Shown here: positions 26,601 to 38,800 of the stretch, in pieces
Position numbering within the stretch: the stretch's first letter is position 1
Layout of the letters: every line of letters starts with the position of its first letter
Source: Guyanagaster necrorhizus
Lineage: Eukaryota > Basidiomycota > Agaricomycetes > Agaricales > Physalacriaceae
Direction of reading: 5' to 3'
NCBI RefSeq assembly: GCF_019112545.1
Contig: NW_025064897.1
Location: 184,581-248,580 of the forward strand
Length of the DNA stretch: 64,000 bases
The notes under the pieces: model-generated
The model's database searches: none
Seen by the model: only the letters and a program-made list of their open reading frames with translations
Told to the model about the DNA's origin: nothing
Program-made: the position numbers and the translations under genes

Positions 26601-26783
26601 CGTGATATGTCCACCTGGTGTACGTCGAATTTGTGTGTAATAAATTCATGTGTTGACGCTGATCAATTTTAAAAGAGCAATGTACGGTTACGTCTGCGTG
26701 TCTCGTACACCCTTGTTGGCCGCCCCGTACAAGACCAGGTCGACTTTTCTGGTTTCCCTCCGAGTTTGACGGGTGGTTCATAG
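23641..26783 (+). CDS. APL4: AP-1 clathrin adaptor complex, gamma subunit
   Basis: The first exon is tiny (23641-23662), the second is 23711-23739 and the third starts at 23796. The N-terminal trunk is adaptin HEAT/ARM sequence ([53 protein letters not shown]). A Ser/Pro-rich hinge follows (about 25,950-26,300). The C-terminal ear ends in [20 protein letters not shown] before a stop at 26781-26783. Gamma-adaptin is the large subunit of AP-1, which packages cargo into clathrin vesicles at the trans-Golgi and endosomes. Trunk, hinge and ear are all present and of normal proportions. The ear is built from several small exons near 26,460-26,680. Tail-to-tail with the thaumatin-like gene. Confidence 0.92.
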
Positions 26784-27081
26784 TAGACCGTCTTGTTCTT
26801 AAGCATTACTTAGGAGTGGTGTTAATGACTTAGTAGACCAAGTTCCACTGCACCTCGGACTGATGGGTCTGAAATCACTGGCTAATATGGATTTGCTCAG
26901 GATTTCTAATTGTTTTGCCTCAAAGTTCAAAGTCCTTGCGACTTGCATACCTACTTAAAGCTAGCATGTGAAAGTAAAGATGGGTATGTATATTCGTTGG
27001 TGGATAGAACAATTACTTAGTACTTAAATAGAACGAGCGAAGGGTTTAGGAGGTTGAAAGATCTATGTATTTCCTTCCTTT
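26784..27081. other. Convergent intergenic region
   Basis: Roughly 300 bp between the stop codons of two convergent genes. It should hold both 3' UTRs. Nothing else seen. Confidence 0.4.
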
Positions 27082-28387
27082 TTAAGGGCAGAAAGTGAGC
27101 ACTAACCGCATGAAAAGCTATTATAAGTTACTGTGCATACAAGAATGTTTAAACACGAACCGTAGTTGGCCGCAAGGGTACTTCCACACGTCCACAAGGC
27201 GGTGCCGCTGCTCTCGTCGTAGGCGTAGACATAGGAATCCGGGCAACCATCCTCTGTTTAGCGGGGGAATATTTAGTTAGTCCTGACATTCCAGGAGTAG
27301 GACAAGAAACTTACTGAAATAGCTGTAGTATTCAACACCGCTAGATGGGCAAGTGGCAGCAGTGCTATAGCTGCCGCTGCAGCAGTTGCCAGAGTCAGCT
27401 AGAGAGCGCATCAGCATCATCACGTTACACCTAGATATGCTTCTTACCTTGGTTGCCATCAAGATTGGCGTAACACGCGCTCTTGCATCCGACCGTGGTT
27501 CCAGACGACGTTAAAGCGAGCTTGGATGGGCCTGGATCAGTAAGGGGTAAATCCTTTTCTCCATAACTGAGAAAAGAAACTTGTCACGAACAGTCGGTAT
27601 TCAGGTTGGTGGGGCAGCTAGCGGTGGAGCAGCCAACATTGTTGGTGATAGCCATCGGAATATTAAACCCATCGACGAGAGAAACTGGAATGTTAAGTCG
27701 GAAGTCAGTGTGTACTCGAGTGGGAGAAGATAGCTCACCATCGTACCAATCCTCGCCGCTGGATCCTTCAAGCGTCCACTCGGCAACAGAAGCAGGAGGA
27801 ACACCCTAACCTCTCTGTGAGCCTGAGCTCTGATTTTGAGCTCTTGAAAAGATGGGCTTACAGTTCCGGTGGTAGAATCACACTCCAGTCCACCATTACA
27901 TCCACCAGTGGCACAGGAGGTAGGCCCAGGATTCGTAGAGAAGTCGCAATCGGTACGGCCCTATGTCGTGTGAGGGAGATTCGACGTGGGGAAGTAGTAT
28001 TGCATACCCAGATACGGCCGGCTGTCCAGTCATCCGGGACGGAGAAAGACACTGTACTTCCAGCAGCTGCTTCCCAACTTCAAGCATCACGATCAGATCG
28101 CGAAGTATCAGATATTAATTGCACAAACCCAGTGACTTGGTCGGGCACAGAGGTACCGACGTTGAGGTCGGTGTAAATCTACAACAAGTTTAGCGTGAGC
28201 GGGTGTAACGATACATTGCAGCTAATTTACCGCTGGCCTGGAGAACCCAGGTTAGGAAATTGCAAGGACATCGGGCATGGTGCACGTACCAGACAGTGTA
28301 GGCGCAGTTGTTAGTGACGGTGAAAGTACGCGTCGCGTAGGTGGATGATGCAGCAGCGAAAGTGACTAATGCAATGAGTCCCTTCAT
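27082..28387 (-). CDS. Secreted thaumatin-like protein
   Basis: Start at ATG 28387 with a signal peptide (MKGLIALVTFAAASSTYA, cleavage likely after A18). The mature protein begins TRTFTVTNNCAYTVW, the thaumatin N-terminal strand. Further exons encode FSVPDDWTAGRIWGRTDC, CNGGLECDSTTGTGVPPASV, the YDVSLVDGFNIPM strand and a Cys-rich segment (CKSACYANLDG, DSGNCCSG). The last exon, joined by an intron of about 60 nt, gives the classic end VLTFCP before a stop at 27082. Fungal thaumatin-like proteins are secreted, disulfide-rich and often act on beta-1,3-glucan in the cell wall. The spaced cysteines and the conserved C-terminus argue that the gene is intact. Start of transcription may use a TATA-like element near 28,495. 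Confidence 0.88.
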
Positions 28388-28492
28388 GGCGTCGTTTGGA
28401 ATCTATCGAAATCTAGTAAAATCGAAGGAGTGGATACTGCCGAATAGTAAAGAGGATTTGAAGATATCGAATAATAGAGAATGAAAGACCTT

Positions 28493-28498
28493 CTTATA
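28493..28498 (-). promoter_or_regulatory. TATA-like box upstream of thaumatin-like gene
   Basis: On the minus strand the sequence reads GGTATAAGAAGG about 105 bp before the ATG. The position and sequence fit a TATA box but are not proof. Confidence 0.35.
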
Positions 28499-28860
28499 CC
28501 TGCTTGAATATACAATTTCACGCTCGCCGAGCATATGGCGACAACAAATTGTTATGAGAGTGGCGCCCTTGATTTCAAGTTTGTATGGTATCAGCGCTGC
28601 CAGCTTGTTGGGTTCGTTTTCCGCAGTATGATTGTGGTGCATCAGACAACCTGGTATTCGCGTTTCAGTGAATATATGCGAGGCGACCTTAACACATGTG
28701 CGCACTGTTGCACATGAAGGAGGAGCGGTCCATGCCGTCGGGGAACATGATAACATCTTGACAATTGAGTATTTATGCAAGTCCGGTATCCAACTAGAAA
28801 GCACAGTTCAGTTGAAATGACACGAAACGCATTTTTCTGTAGCTTTCGTTAAATCTTGAT

Positions 28861-28894
28861 AAAGAGAAAAAAAAGAAAAAAGAAAAAAAGAAAC
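28861..28894 (+). repeat. Poly-purine (A/G) tract
   Basis: An imperfect run of A with scattered single G residues, about 34 nt long, in the intergenic region. Confidence 0.7.
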
Positions 28895-30006
28895 CTTGTA
28901 GATGCAATGGATGTTGCACCTTAACGGCGCCATCTCATTTGTCTTGGTGCACAGGTCAACGGCCGGCCTGACGAAAAATGGATTCGGCGGGACGCATGAC
29001 TGCTGAATCGTTTTGAATAGTACAGCCCCCCCGCAAGCCGAAATTGTGAGAGCATTGAATGGCAACCTATGGCAACGTTGATCGCAGCGGCTATCAAGGG
29101 CTAAAACGATGCTAAAATGGGCTAAAGCTAACCTGGCAAATCAAAAGTAAATCACCGTGCCGTTATCCTTTGGTCTGGCATCCTCAATGAAATCCATAAC
29201 AACCCACCAAGGTTTTCCTCAAGTTTTGTACATTATATTTCAAAGGAAGCACATATCATGCTCGGAGTATTTATGTAAACCAAGTAATCCAGTACTTACC
29301 ACCCACCCCTCGGTCAGTGAGAGAGAGAAAGATGGGAGCGACGGCCATAAATATCAAAATATTTATTGACGAAATGGCTCAGTACATACTATAGATGAGT
29401 ATCATGTGGAGAGCCAATTTTGAGTGTTTGTTTTGACCATGTCTTTTGCTAAATACTCAATGGTCACTGGTGCCAGTTTGCGTGTCGACTCAAAGAGGTG
29501 ATGCGTTCTTCCACGGCAATTCAGGGTTGTGATTGAAGACACACAGACCAACGGCTAATACAACAGTGAATCTTCCGGATATCCTCCGACGATATATACG
29601 GGCAAGCCAAATTATTAATGAGACAGCACAATTGAAATTATCATTCATTAAGGGCCCTGCAAATTATTCCTCTCTGTGATCCTGCCTCTACGTTCATTGA
29701 AATAGCTGGCTAGGACTCCTACAAGTCCTCGGGGTTGATATTGTACAGAATACCATATAGCGGCGACCTTCGACCCTTGCGATACCAAAGGAGGGGTATT
29801 CAAATATATATACAGGTTGTAGGTGCTCAAAACTCTATAGTCTATGCGGGTATATGTCTAGGATGCTATTAATATAAAATGCAGGTGTCGTATAAGGATT
29901 AGACATCATGGTATGAAGTCTAGTAAGTCTATGGTAGATAAATCTAAAACCCAAAGGAAAGGAAACGTTATCCGTACAGATGAAGTAACGTCACAGAGGA
30001 TGATAA

Positions 30007-31293
30007 TCAAGAAATTATTACCAATCTAGGCACATGCTGGAGGAGCGCGTCAATCTGATGATCAAGCACCTTCACTTCCTTGGCAACAAGTTGGCGAAGG
30101 TGACAATCAGAACGCGCTACCAAGTCAATAACGGGATCCAAATCAAAGCCTCGTGAATCTGAGCCGAATTCCGCGAGGCGGAAGACTAGCGTATTCAACT
30201 TGGGGAGGGTGAGCGCGTTCAGAAGCGGCCGGACACCAAAATCTCCTGCCAAAACGATCTCTAGGGTGCTTATGTCGGACGAAACTGGGGAATAGGTTGG
30301 TGAGGGCCCAGTAACGATGGTAAGTCGGTCAACGTTTTCGGAAATTGCAATCAGACGTGCCACCGATGCGCCGTCGTGAATTCCTTCACCAAGGGTGATA
30401 GCTTCAAGTTGCGGGAAGGGCAACGGGTGCTGATGGACCTTTACTATCTGCGAGCCCGACCCCGACATATGTACTTCCCGGAGCTTGGACGCTTCCTGAA
30501 ATGTGTTGCACCTGAACTCGCGACTGTAGCTGTTAGCTGGGTAGTCAATCGCCAAAAATTCGAGATTGGGAAGAGATACGCCGGGCCGATTGAGGATTTC
30601 GTAGAATTTGGCAACACCCGCAGTTGAGAGGCGGACGCGTACATCCTTCCAGCGGTGTGCGTGATGGGAAAGCTGAACGATGAATGGGTAATGGGCATGG
30701 GGAATGTAGTTTTCGGAAGAGATACGGATCGTCAGCAACTCGTTTCCCGCGAGTTCGAGGTGCCTGCGAATAAGAGCCTCTGAGACGATGAGGTCGTGTT
30801 GTGTATGCCTGCCAAGAGAGACGGATATAAAGGACCATAACCCCGGCATGGAAGTCACGATATCGCGCCATCGAGAGCAGACGAGACTGATGCGGTGCAC
30901 AGAAAGTGCTTCGCGGATTGATGGTGTGGTACAGGCCACATCCAGGTCTACAGCGCACTCGAAGATGATGACTAAGATCTCGTTGGGCATACTTCGAATG
31001 GGTGAAAGGAATGACTCCTTCTGCTGAATGAAGGTCTCCATAGCAGCTCTCTCTGCATCCAACTTGGACATTATCCGTGCCAATCTCAGCAGTTCATTTT
31101 CATAACGCAAAATCTCGACTCGCGCATCTGAAATCTCGCGGCGATACTCGATTTCTTCCGGAGCAGGTAGGACGTTGCTTGTCCATCGGTACTGCTGCGA
31201 AAATGCATTACACGGAATGGGCATCCATGCAGTGCTGCAGAATTCCGTTCCACAATTGTGGCACAACTTGGTAGCCTGACGTGTCGCTGTCAT
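30007..31293 (-). CDS. F-box protein with leucine-rich-type C-terminal region
   Basis: Read without introns from ATG 31293, the protein has 428 residues. The region at about residues 100-160 is the agaric F-box (IRSMPNEILVIIFECAVDL, followed by HRISLVCSRWRDIVTSMPGL). A coiled coil (ARVEILRYENELLRLARIMS) precedes it, with a small Cys pair near the N-terminus (LCHNCGTEFC). The rest resembles the degenerate leucine-rich repeats of this greatly expanded family in mushrooms. F-box proteins are substrate receptors of SCF ubiquitin ligases; the target is unknown. The frame stays open upstream to 31464, but that part looks like 5' untranslated or intronic sequence. The 3' end might instead use a GTAATA donor at the last codons and end four residues later. 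Confidence 0.8.
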   Translation of the reverse strand: MTATRQATKLCHNCGTEFCSTAWMPIPCNAFSQQYRWTSNVLPAPEEIEYRREISDARVEILRYENELLRLARIMSKLDAERAAMETFIQQKESFLSPIRSMPNEILVIIFECAVDLDVACTTPSIREALSVHRISLVCSRWRDIVTSMPGLWSFISVSLGRHTQHDLIVSEALIRRHLELAGNELLTIRISSENYIPHAHYPFIVQLSHHAHRWKDVRVRLSTAGVAKFYEILNRPGVSLPNLEFLAIDYPANSYSREFRCNTFQEASKLREVHMSGSGSQIVKVHQHPLPFPQLEAITLGEGIHDGASVARLIAISENVDRLTIVTGPSPTYSPVSSDISTLEIVLAGDFGVRPLLNALTLPKLNTLVFRLAEFGSDSRGFDLDPVIDLVARSDCHLRQLVAKEVKVLDHQIDALLQHVPRLVIIS

Positions 31294-32661
31294 ACTATGA
31301 AGAATGGCTAGGTCAGAGGATGCTCCATCGTCAGTAAATAACTCACCTGTCGGATTCAGGATAGCAAAAACACTCTGAAAGATTTGCCGAATGTGCGCAT
31401 CGGTCGTCTTTATACACTTCAGACCCCGCAGTGTTCGAGAACGAAGCGAAAAGATGCCCTCCAAACGCCATCGGTGTAGAGGTCATGGATAGCTATTGGT
31501 TAAGTCCTGCGGGTGTAATCGGGCCGAGGCGGGTACTAGATTATCCTTCATCATAATGGGTTGCGATTTGCGATTTGTCGTCGGCCATAAAACAAAGGGG
31601 TACAGCTTGAAACAGTCTTCCGCCAGGAGTCACCCTCATCTATCATGTTTGTCTGGACAATCAAAGCGAGGATGTGATGCGAAGACTCTGAAGTGAGACC
31701 CAGACGCGATTACCGCTACTCGTGGCTGCCAACATGCAATGCTTCGATGCGACATGTGTATGTTCTTCGGGGTCGGATACAAGGAATGGGGTATGTTCGT
31801 TCTCCACATATTTAACCTGTAGTCTAGAACTTAATTTTGTAGGCGCTATTGCGTTGCTAACTGGTGGTAAACATATGGATGATAGGCCTCCGGAAGTTTA
31901 TATGTCATCGGAAGTAAACTTTTTATCTATAATAAACGAACCCATTAGAACTAGTCGGAGAAAGAGGGGTAAACTTTATAAGCCTTGCTTGTAACAAAGA
32001 CCACAAATGCTGAAGAGTCAATAAGACGATACCACAGTTTTCGATTTCGAAGATTTGGTTGATTCCACTCAAGTCTGATAGTCGTAAGTTAGAAGAAAAA
32101 CTGATCCGGCGGCGCATCTTCGCGTGGTTGGGCGCGGCAAAGATCGGGCCGGATCCACCCTTTCCAATCAACAACGAACTGGACCTTTCAAGTTGTGGCA
32201 GGCCATGCGAGTTGTATTGCGACAAATGCTCAATATTCGAGATTACGGAGGTAAGCGCATATCACACTCACCAACAATAACGTTGGGGCCTCGTTCACTC
32301 TGGAGCGTTCCAAGCCGACTACGACCATGAATTGTGCTAAAGAACTCGAATATTTTCCGCTTTTTTCGTTGAGGGTCCAAGGTGGTCCTTGTGCTACTAC
32401 TGTTCAAGGATCAAAAACTGTATGACGAGGGAAATGTTATTATCCACGGATAGATTTATCGTCGTTCAAGGACCACTCGGATTGATCACAAACACTGATG
32501 TGAAAAGTGTATATTTAGCGTACATATAGGATTTGGTTGAACAGTCACCACGATCTGATGCAACAGTGAGGGGTACATACTCCAAGCTGCCCCGTTACGT
32601 TTCAAATTTGAAGCTGAAAACAGGCGAAAACGCCGGACGTCTTGCACGCCTCCATCAGACC
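31294..32661. other. Gene-poor interval
   Basis: About 1.4 kb without a supported gene. It contains the F-box upstream region and the 3' flank of the oxygenase. Small open frames such as the one around 31,923-32,225 (minus) were not recognised. Confidence 0.45.
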
Positions 32662-34040
32662 TTACACGTAGTAGTCCACCTTCCGTCCCAGAACATGCTC
32701 TTGTACCTTCCCATCGCCAGGCTTCTTGACCTCGATGTATTTTTCATGGCCGGTCCGCTTAATTCGTTCAGCCAGCCACTCAGCTTGAGTGGGAGCTCGC
32801 TCCCCCGCGTCGAGACGGTTTTGGAAAGCGTGTACGCCATTTCGCTTGACAATCGGCGACTCATAAAGAGGATTAAGCATAAGATCCCCGCGCGCTCGGG
32901 CAAAGTGTATAAGGATTAGACGAGTGATGTCAGATTGATCAGTAGGCGGACGGATGACACGGTGCCGTGTTGCTTTCAAGACACCGCCAGTCAAGACTAG
33001 AAGAAATTCAAGATGTGATGTGAATAATTGAAGGTGATACTTACAGTCCAGTGCATCCGCAACGTTTACTATAACAGCGCCGTCGCGATGTTGAACCCAC
33101 TTCCATTCGTTATTGGGTGTCAGAATTTGAAGGGCGGCAATAGGTTGAGAAAACAACAATGAGATGGTGTTGTAGTCCGTGTGACCCTTACTCCATATGT
33201 TCTTCGTCTTCTCCTCGTCTTCTTGACTTCTCGGATGATAGCCCATGTATCGTTGGCCTATAGACTGGTATGAACGATGTGGGTACCCATCCTCAGGGTA
33301 ACTGAACTCACAGGAATCACCAATGACACCCTCTTGACTGTGGAGCTTCCAAAGAGCGTTTGGAGGCAGCTCCAGGACAAACGAAATGATTTCTAGTATC
33401 TTACGAACTATGTGGTTGTACGTGTAGTCGGCGAAAGCTTGAATCTCGGGGAGATAGGGACGTAAAGAGGGCGGATGCTGATCGATATTGCCATCGAACG
33501 ACGGACTTTCGAAGTTGTAGTGCTAGGTAATGTTTACTCAACGTCGATCAACATAAACCGAGAAAGATGTGGACCCACTTCAATGTTGTCCACGACACCT
33601 TGGCGAGACCAGATTCCCTTCGGCTTGTGGCCACGGTATGAGCCTTCAGACAGTTTGGCGGTATATCCGGCTTTCTCTTCATCTGCAATGCCTTTAATTA
33701 TGTGCTGGGTAATGGCGAGCTGTCGTTCAATAGTTTCTTGCGTGACACCGGTACCGACAACGTAGAGAAAGCCATCAACCGAGAGGGCATGTTTAGATCT
33801 GGATATGAGGCTTTCACGGACAGCCGGATCACTGGAATTGAGGTCATTCAAATCGATGGTTTCTAGTAAAACCCAATCCACTGCAGAGCGGTTTTCAGTA
33901 GCGCAGTAAATGTGGTTGCATAAAACAGGCTTACAAGGCTCCTTGGTTGTCGCTGGCACTTTCCATGCGGGTAAGGCTTTATTGCTTTGACCTTCTGGAG
34001 TAACCGCAGGGGTGGGAGATAAAACAGCAGCAGTGGCCAT
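32662..34040 (-). CDS. 2-oxoglutarate/Fe(II)-dependent oxygenase, isopenicillin-N-synthase-like
   Basis: Start at ATG 34040 (MATAAVLSPTPAV). The N-terminal non-haem dioxygenase part reads ETIDLNDLNSSDPAVRESLI and FLYVVGTGVTQETIERQLA. The catalytic core has the iron ligands His and Asp in GHTDYNTISLLFSQPIAALQ and the second His in ATRHRVIRPP. The C-terminus ends at 32662 with RKVDYYV. Three or four introns separate the exons, one between DALD and FLTGGVLKATRH. This family carries out hydroxylation, ring closure or desaturation in secondary metabolism, but also in other pathways. No other biosynthetic genes are adjacent, so the substrate is unknown. Iron ligands are intact. Confidence 0.85.
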
Positions 34041-35811
34041 AGTAATGTATGATGATAGACAGGATATCAGAAGTGGACGTCTTATCTTCCGTAAGTCGTA
34101 CAAATACGTGGGAGTATCTCAATTCTTAGGACGAGAAGGGGTGGTATGCAAACGTATCTATGGCGTTGCTTGCCACCATTGTTGCGCAACATAAATAATG
34201 GTTTCATCTCTTCACCTGACATAGTAGCATATCATCTACCTGGAAAGATGTATGAGTAGATTCAGTCCTGAAGCCGAAAGATGTACTAATAGCGACAGGT
34301 GGGAAGAGAGTTGAAAGGCTCACTGTCAAGCCGTCAAATCCAAGTTGAATGAGCGACTTCGTAATTTGCTTCCAAATTCAATCAAAGTCGTTGCGCCATA
34401 TTCGTTCGGTATGGCCTGAGATGCTCAGTGTGAACAAAGCACTTTGAAGTGGTAATTTGAAGCTATAAAGTGGAACTCTATGCTTCTTTCCTCACGCTTT
34501 TCCATATGACAGCATCTGAAAGCAGACGTTCAAGTTCGGTTCACGCCAGATCTTCCTTACCGGTAGAACGATACAAGAAAGATCGCTTGGTATAGCTATG
34601 AAGTTTTCATGACATGTCTCAGCGGGACCTTCTGATACTTTCATTGGTATGTAGCCTGGGATTCGTTCGGAAAGTAAGTTTGTACTCTTCAAAGTTGAAC
34701 CTTGTTTTTACTTGCTGTAAACCGCACAAAGAACGAAACTTCATCGTCAAGCTTGACCTGAGCTTGCTCGTACTCTCTGTTCTTAGACTGCTCATGAGAT
34801 ATATTGAACAGAGAGCATAACTTGTTAGTCTTCTTGATAATGTCCCGCGAATTAGTCTGAACGTGTCGTCAGCTATGGCAGCGAGCTCAACCATGCACAA
34901 ACTTGCTGGACCATGACATATATCATAGGTGATCGTTGTTCAAGACTATACGAAATTTGCTAACGCTCGCCGTTACAGGCCAAGTTCCATATATTGCTGG
35001 ATCGAATATCCCCACATTAGTCCTTTCGTTTTCATCGTGGTTGCTCTTACTCTTTGGCATCCTGCTGGCTCTCCCTCACCTATCGAAGGGTGACATAAGG
35101 AGAAAAGCGCAAGGCGACTGACGCACATCAATATGTATGAAGAACCTGATGCTTCTCATGGTTGAACAATCCATAGGTTTTGCCGACAAACTCGATAGAA
35201 AACAGAATGTATTTAGCAAGACTAGTCACGAACATTATGTGCGCCAAAAGCTCCAGGACCACTGTGAACATGAAAATATAAGCAAACCACGCCAAGATAT
35301 CTCAGATCAGAAAGGAATAAATCAGCTGGCTGTTCTTAGTATTTTTTCGTTGGTCTCCCCATCACCGGTATGCCGATTGCGGTATTGGGTGTACGTTTTC
35401 ACATCGTGAAGGAAAGACGAAGGAGGACATTTTAACTTACCGGAAATAACAGTTGAGAGAACTCGAGTTATTGCATGTACGACTGAACCTCAGAAAAATG
35501 TAAGCAACAAGTTACGACGACGCAGTGGAGAAAAGAATCAGTGGTGCACTAATGAGTTTGGCTGTGCTCTGCCGATCATCAAGGCCAAGAGCTATGACTG
35601 GGGCGGCAAGAAATCATCAGAAAGATGAAGTAAAAAATGAGACTCACCATTGATGATCGTAGATTAAAGAGAAGAAAAAAAAATTGTGCGCCTTTTATGG
35701 CACCAGGGGCGTGGGAATTCACACGGTTCCTTAGTCATACAATATCGTTACATAACTTGGCATTCGACTCCCACCACTCTCTCGCTATATTCTGACAGAA
35801 GTCTAGGTATA
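34041..35811. other. Gene-poor interval with weak exon-like fragments
   Basis: About 1.8 kb with no confident gene. Plus-strand 34,936-35,121 has a hydrophobic stretch (LVLSFSSWLLLLFGILLALP), and minus-strand 35,470-35,610 can be assembled from small exon-like pieces. Neither gives a recognisable protein. The right part is the promoter of SF3B1. Confidence 0.4.
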
Positions 35812-38800
35812 ATGTCTCCTCCGGGATCGCCCAGATTGATAGACTCGTACACAGTGCCGAAGGATGTGCTCAGAGAATTTGAGGAGCTTGCTGAGGAGGA
35901 AAATGTCGACCCATTTGCCGAAACCGCGTCTAAGCGACAAATAGCTTCTCGCCAATCTGACTACCACAACCGTCGGTTTGACCGTGTAGCCCTTGAGAGC
36001 GCAGATGCCTTCAAGCAAGGAGAAGATGGTAAAGAGGTTGAAGGGGGCTACAAGGATGCCATGCGATTGGCTAGACTGGAACAGGAAGAGGTCCGGGTGA
36101 AAAAGGCGATTGAGGAGAAGGAAAGGCAGGATCGAGAGGAAGGAAAGATGAAGATGGACCTTGACAAGACACCACCCGCCTCTGAGATTACGGATGTCGC
36201 CATGGAGCTGGCCTCTGCGAAGGAGCTTGCAGCGGCCAAGGATGCTTCGGCTGGCACAAAACGCAAACGACGCTGGGATGTCCCTGAACCCTCTGACGAG
36301 AATGTTGACCCTAATAAAGCTGACTCGGGAGAGTGGTCCAAGGAGGTACTTGAAGCCTCTGCACCTAAAAAGCGTCGGTCTCGCTGGGACGCTACGCCTG
36401 CTGAAGTCGCAGAAACGCCTACGGCAAAGCGTTCTCGTTGGGATCAGACTCCGGTCCAGGTCGATGTCCCGATGACGCCTATTATCATGAATGCGCCCGG
36501 CTTCATGCAGGAAGACAAGCACAACCGCTATCTCACCGACGAAGAGCTCGATGCCGTTCTGCCTCCTACGGGTTATGCCATTGTCACCCCACCTCCCGGA
36601 TATGCTCCTAGTGTTGCCCCGCGAAAGCTCATGGCGACCCCTTTGAGCACCGAAGTTGGCGGTTTCCAGATACAGGAGAGCTCTGATGCTGCTTCTCTGG
36701 CTGCTGCTGCAGGATTGGCACCAGAGCTACCCACGGAAATACCGGGAGTTGGGAATCTTGCCTTCTTCAAGGCCGAAGACGCTCAATACTTTGCCAAGAT
36801 CTTGAAAGAGGAGGATGAAACAGAACTCTCAGTTGACGAGATGAAGGAGCGCAAAATTATGCGACTTTTACTCAAAATAAAGAACGGGACTCCACCTGTG
36901 CGAAAGACCGCTCTTCGCCAAATTACTGACAAGGCCCGTGAATTCGGTGCAGGACCGTTGTTTGACAAAATTCTCCCTCTTCTCATGGAACGTACATTGG
37001 AGGATCAGGAGCGGCATCTTCTCGTCAAGGTTATTGATCGCGTTCTCTACAAACTCGATGACCTTGTTCGTCCCTACGTCCACAAAATTCTGGTCGTCAT
37101 CGAACCCCTTCTCATTGATGAAGACTACTACGCCCGCGTGGAAGGTCGCGAAATCATCTCCAACCTCTCTAAAGCTGCCGGTTTGGCCCATATGATTTCT
37201 ACCATGCGACCCGATATTGACCATGCGGACGAGTATGTGCGCAATACCACAGCTCGTGCATTCTCTGTCGTAGCTTCAGCCCTGGGTATCCCGTCCCTTC
37301 TTCCTTTCCTCAAAGCTGTTTGTCGATCCAAGAAGTCATGGCAGGCCCGGCACACGGGTATTCGTATCGTTCAGCAGATCGCCATCATGATGGGATGCGC
37401 TGTTCTTCCTCATTTACGCAATCTGGTGGACTGCATCGCGCATGGCTTGTCTGATGAACAGCAGAAGGTTCGGACAATGACGGCGCTGGGTTTAGCCGCT
37501 TTAGCTGAGGCTGCTGCACCATATGGCATTGAGTCGTTTGACAACGTCTTGAAACCATTGTGGTTGGGTATTCGTCTTCATCGTGGCAAAGGTCTCGCCG
37601 CTTTTTTGAAAGCTATCGGTTTCATCATCCCTTTAATGGATCCAGAATATGCATCCTATTATACTAAGGAAGTCACGGTCATCCTGATTCGAGAGTTTCA
37701 GACGTCAGACGAGGAGATGAAGAAGATTGTTCTCAAGGTCGTCAAGCAATGCGCGGCAACTGAGGGAGTGACACCCCAATACATAAAGCAGGATATCCTT
37801 CCTGACTTCTTCAAATCATTTTGGGTTCGTCGCATGGCGCTGGACCGGAGGAATTACAGGCAGGTCGTGGAAACGACCGTGGAGTTGGCACAGAAGTCTG
37901 GCGTATCAGAAATCGTTGGTAGGATTGTGAATGAGCTCAAAGACGAGGCCGAGCCTTACAGAAAGATGGTTATGGAGACTATCACCAAGGTCGTTGCTAC
38001 TCTTGGAGCCTCGGATATCGACGAGAGGTTGGAGATGAGGCTGGTTGATGGCATCATTTTCTCATTTCAAGAGCAGACAACCGAGGATCAGGTTATGTTG
38101 GATGGTTTCGGGACTGTCGTAAACGCTCTTGGTATCCGTGTCAAGCCATACCTTACGCAGATTGTATCCACCATCCTCTGGCGTCTCAACAACAAGAGCG
38201 CCAAAGTGCGACAGCAAGCCGCCGATTTGACCTCGCGATTGGCAGTAGTCATCAAGCAGTGTGGAGAGGACCAACTTCTCAGCAAATTGGGTCTTGTCCT
38301 CTTCGAGCAACTTGGTGAGGAATATCCAGACACTTTGGGAAGCATTATCGCCGCCGAGGGAGCCATTGCAAACGTTGTTGGTATGACTCAAATGAACCCT
38401 CCGGTGAAGGATTTGCGTGAGTTTTTTTCGTTCTGAGGCAATAGCTCATCGAACTGATTTTTCTAGTACCCCGTATGACCCCCATCTTACGAAACAGGCA
38501 CGAAAAAGTGCAGGAAGCATCTATCAACTTGATTGGGCGTATCGCCGATCGTGGCGCCGAGTTCGTTCCTGCTCGCGAGTGGATGCGTATTTGTTTTGAA
38601 CTGCTGGATCTTTTGAAAGCACACAAAAAGGGTATTCGACGTGCTGCTGTCAATTCTTTTGGTTATATCGCCAAGAGTCTAGGTCCGCAGGATGTATTGT
38701 CAGTGCTATTGACCAATCTGCGTGTGCAAGAACGCCAAAGTCGTGTCTGTAGTACTGTGGCTATCGCCATCGTTGCTGAAACCTGTGGACGTAAGTGGCA

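Larger units (their letters stand above)
28388..30006. other. Gene-free stretch upstream of thaumatin-like gene
   Basis: About 1.6 kb with no supported gene. It includes an A/G-only tract (28,861-28,894) and several AT-rich parts. Short open frames have no recognisable features. Confidence 0.5.

Noticed and set aside
28403..28804. Minus-strand frame upstream of the thaumatin-like gene
   Set aside because: Overlaps the likely promoter and has no protein-like features.
31293..31464. N-terminal extension of the F-box protein
   Set aside because: The extra residues lack family similarity and include a GTGAGT-like donor; the ATG at 31293 is preferred.
34936..35121. Small plus-strand frame with one hydrophobic segment
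   Set aside because: Only one helix, no homology I recognise, not supported by coherent splicing.
35803..36522. Minus-strand open frame of 239 codons
   Set aside because: Antisense to the SF3B1 N-terminal exon, no family features, codon shadow.
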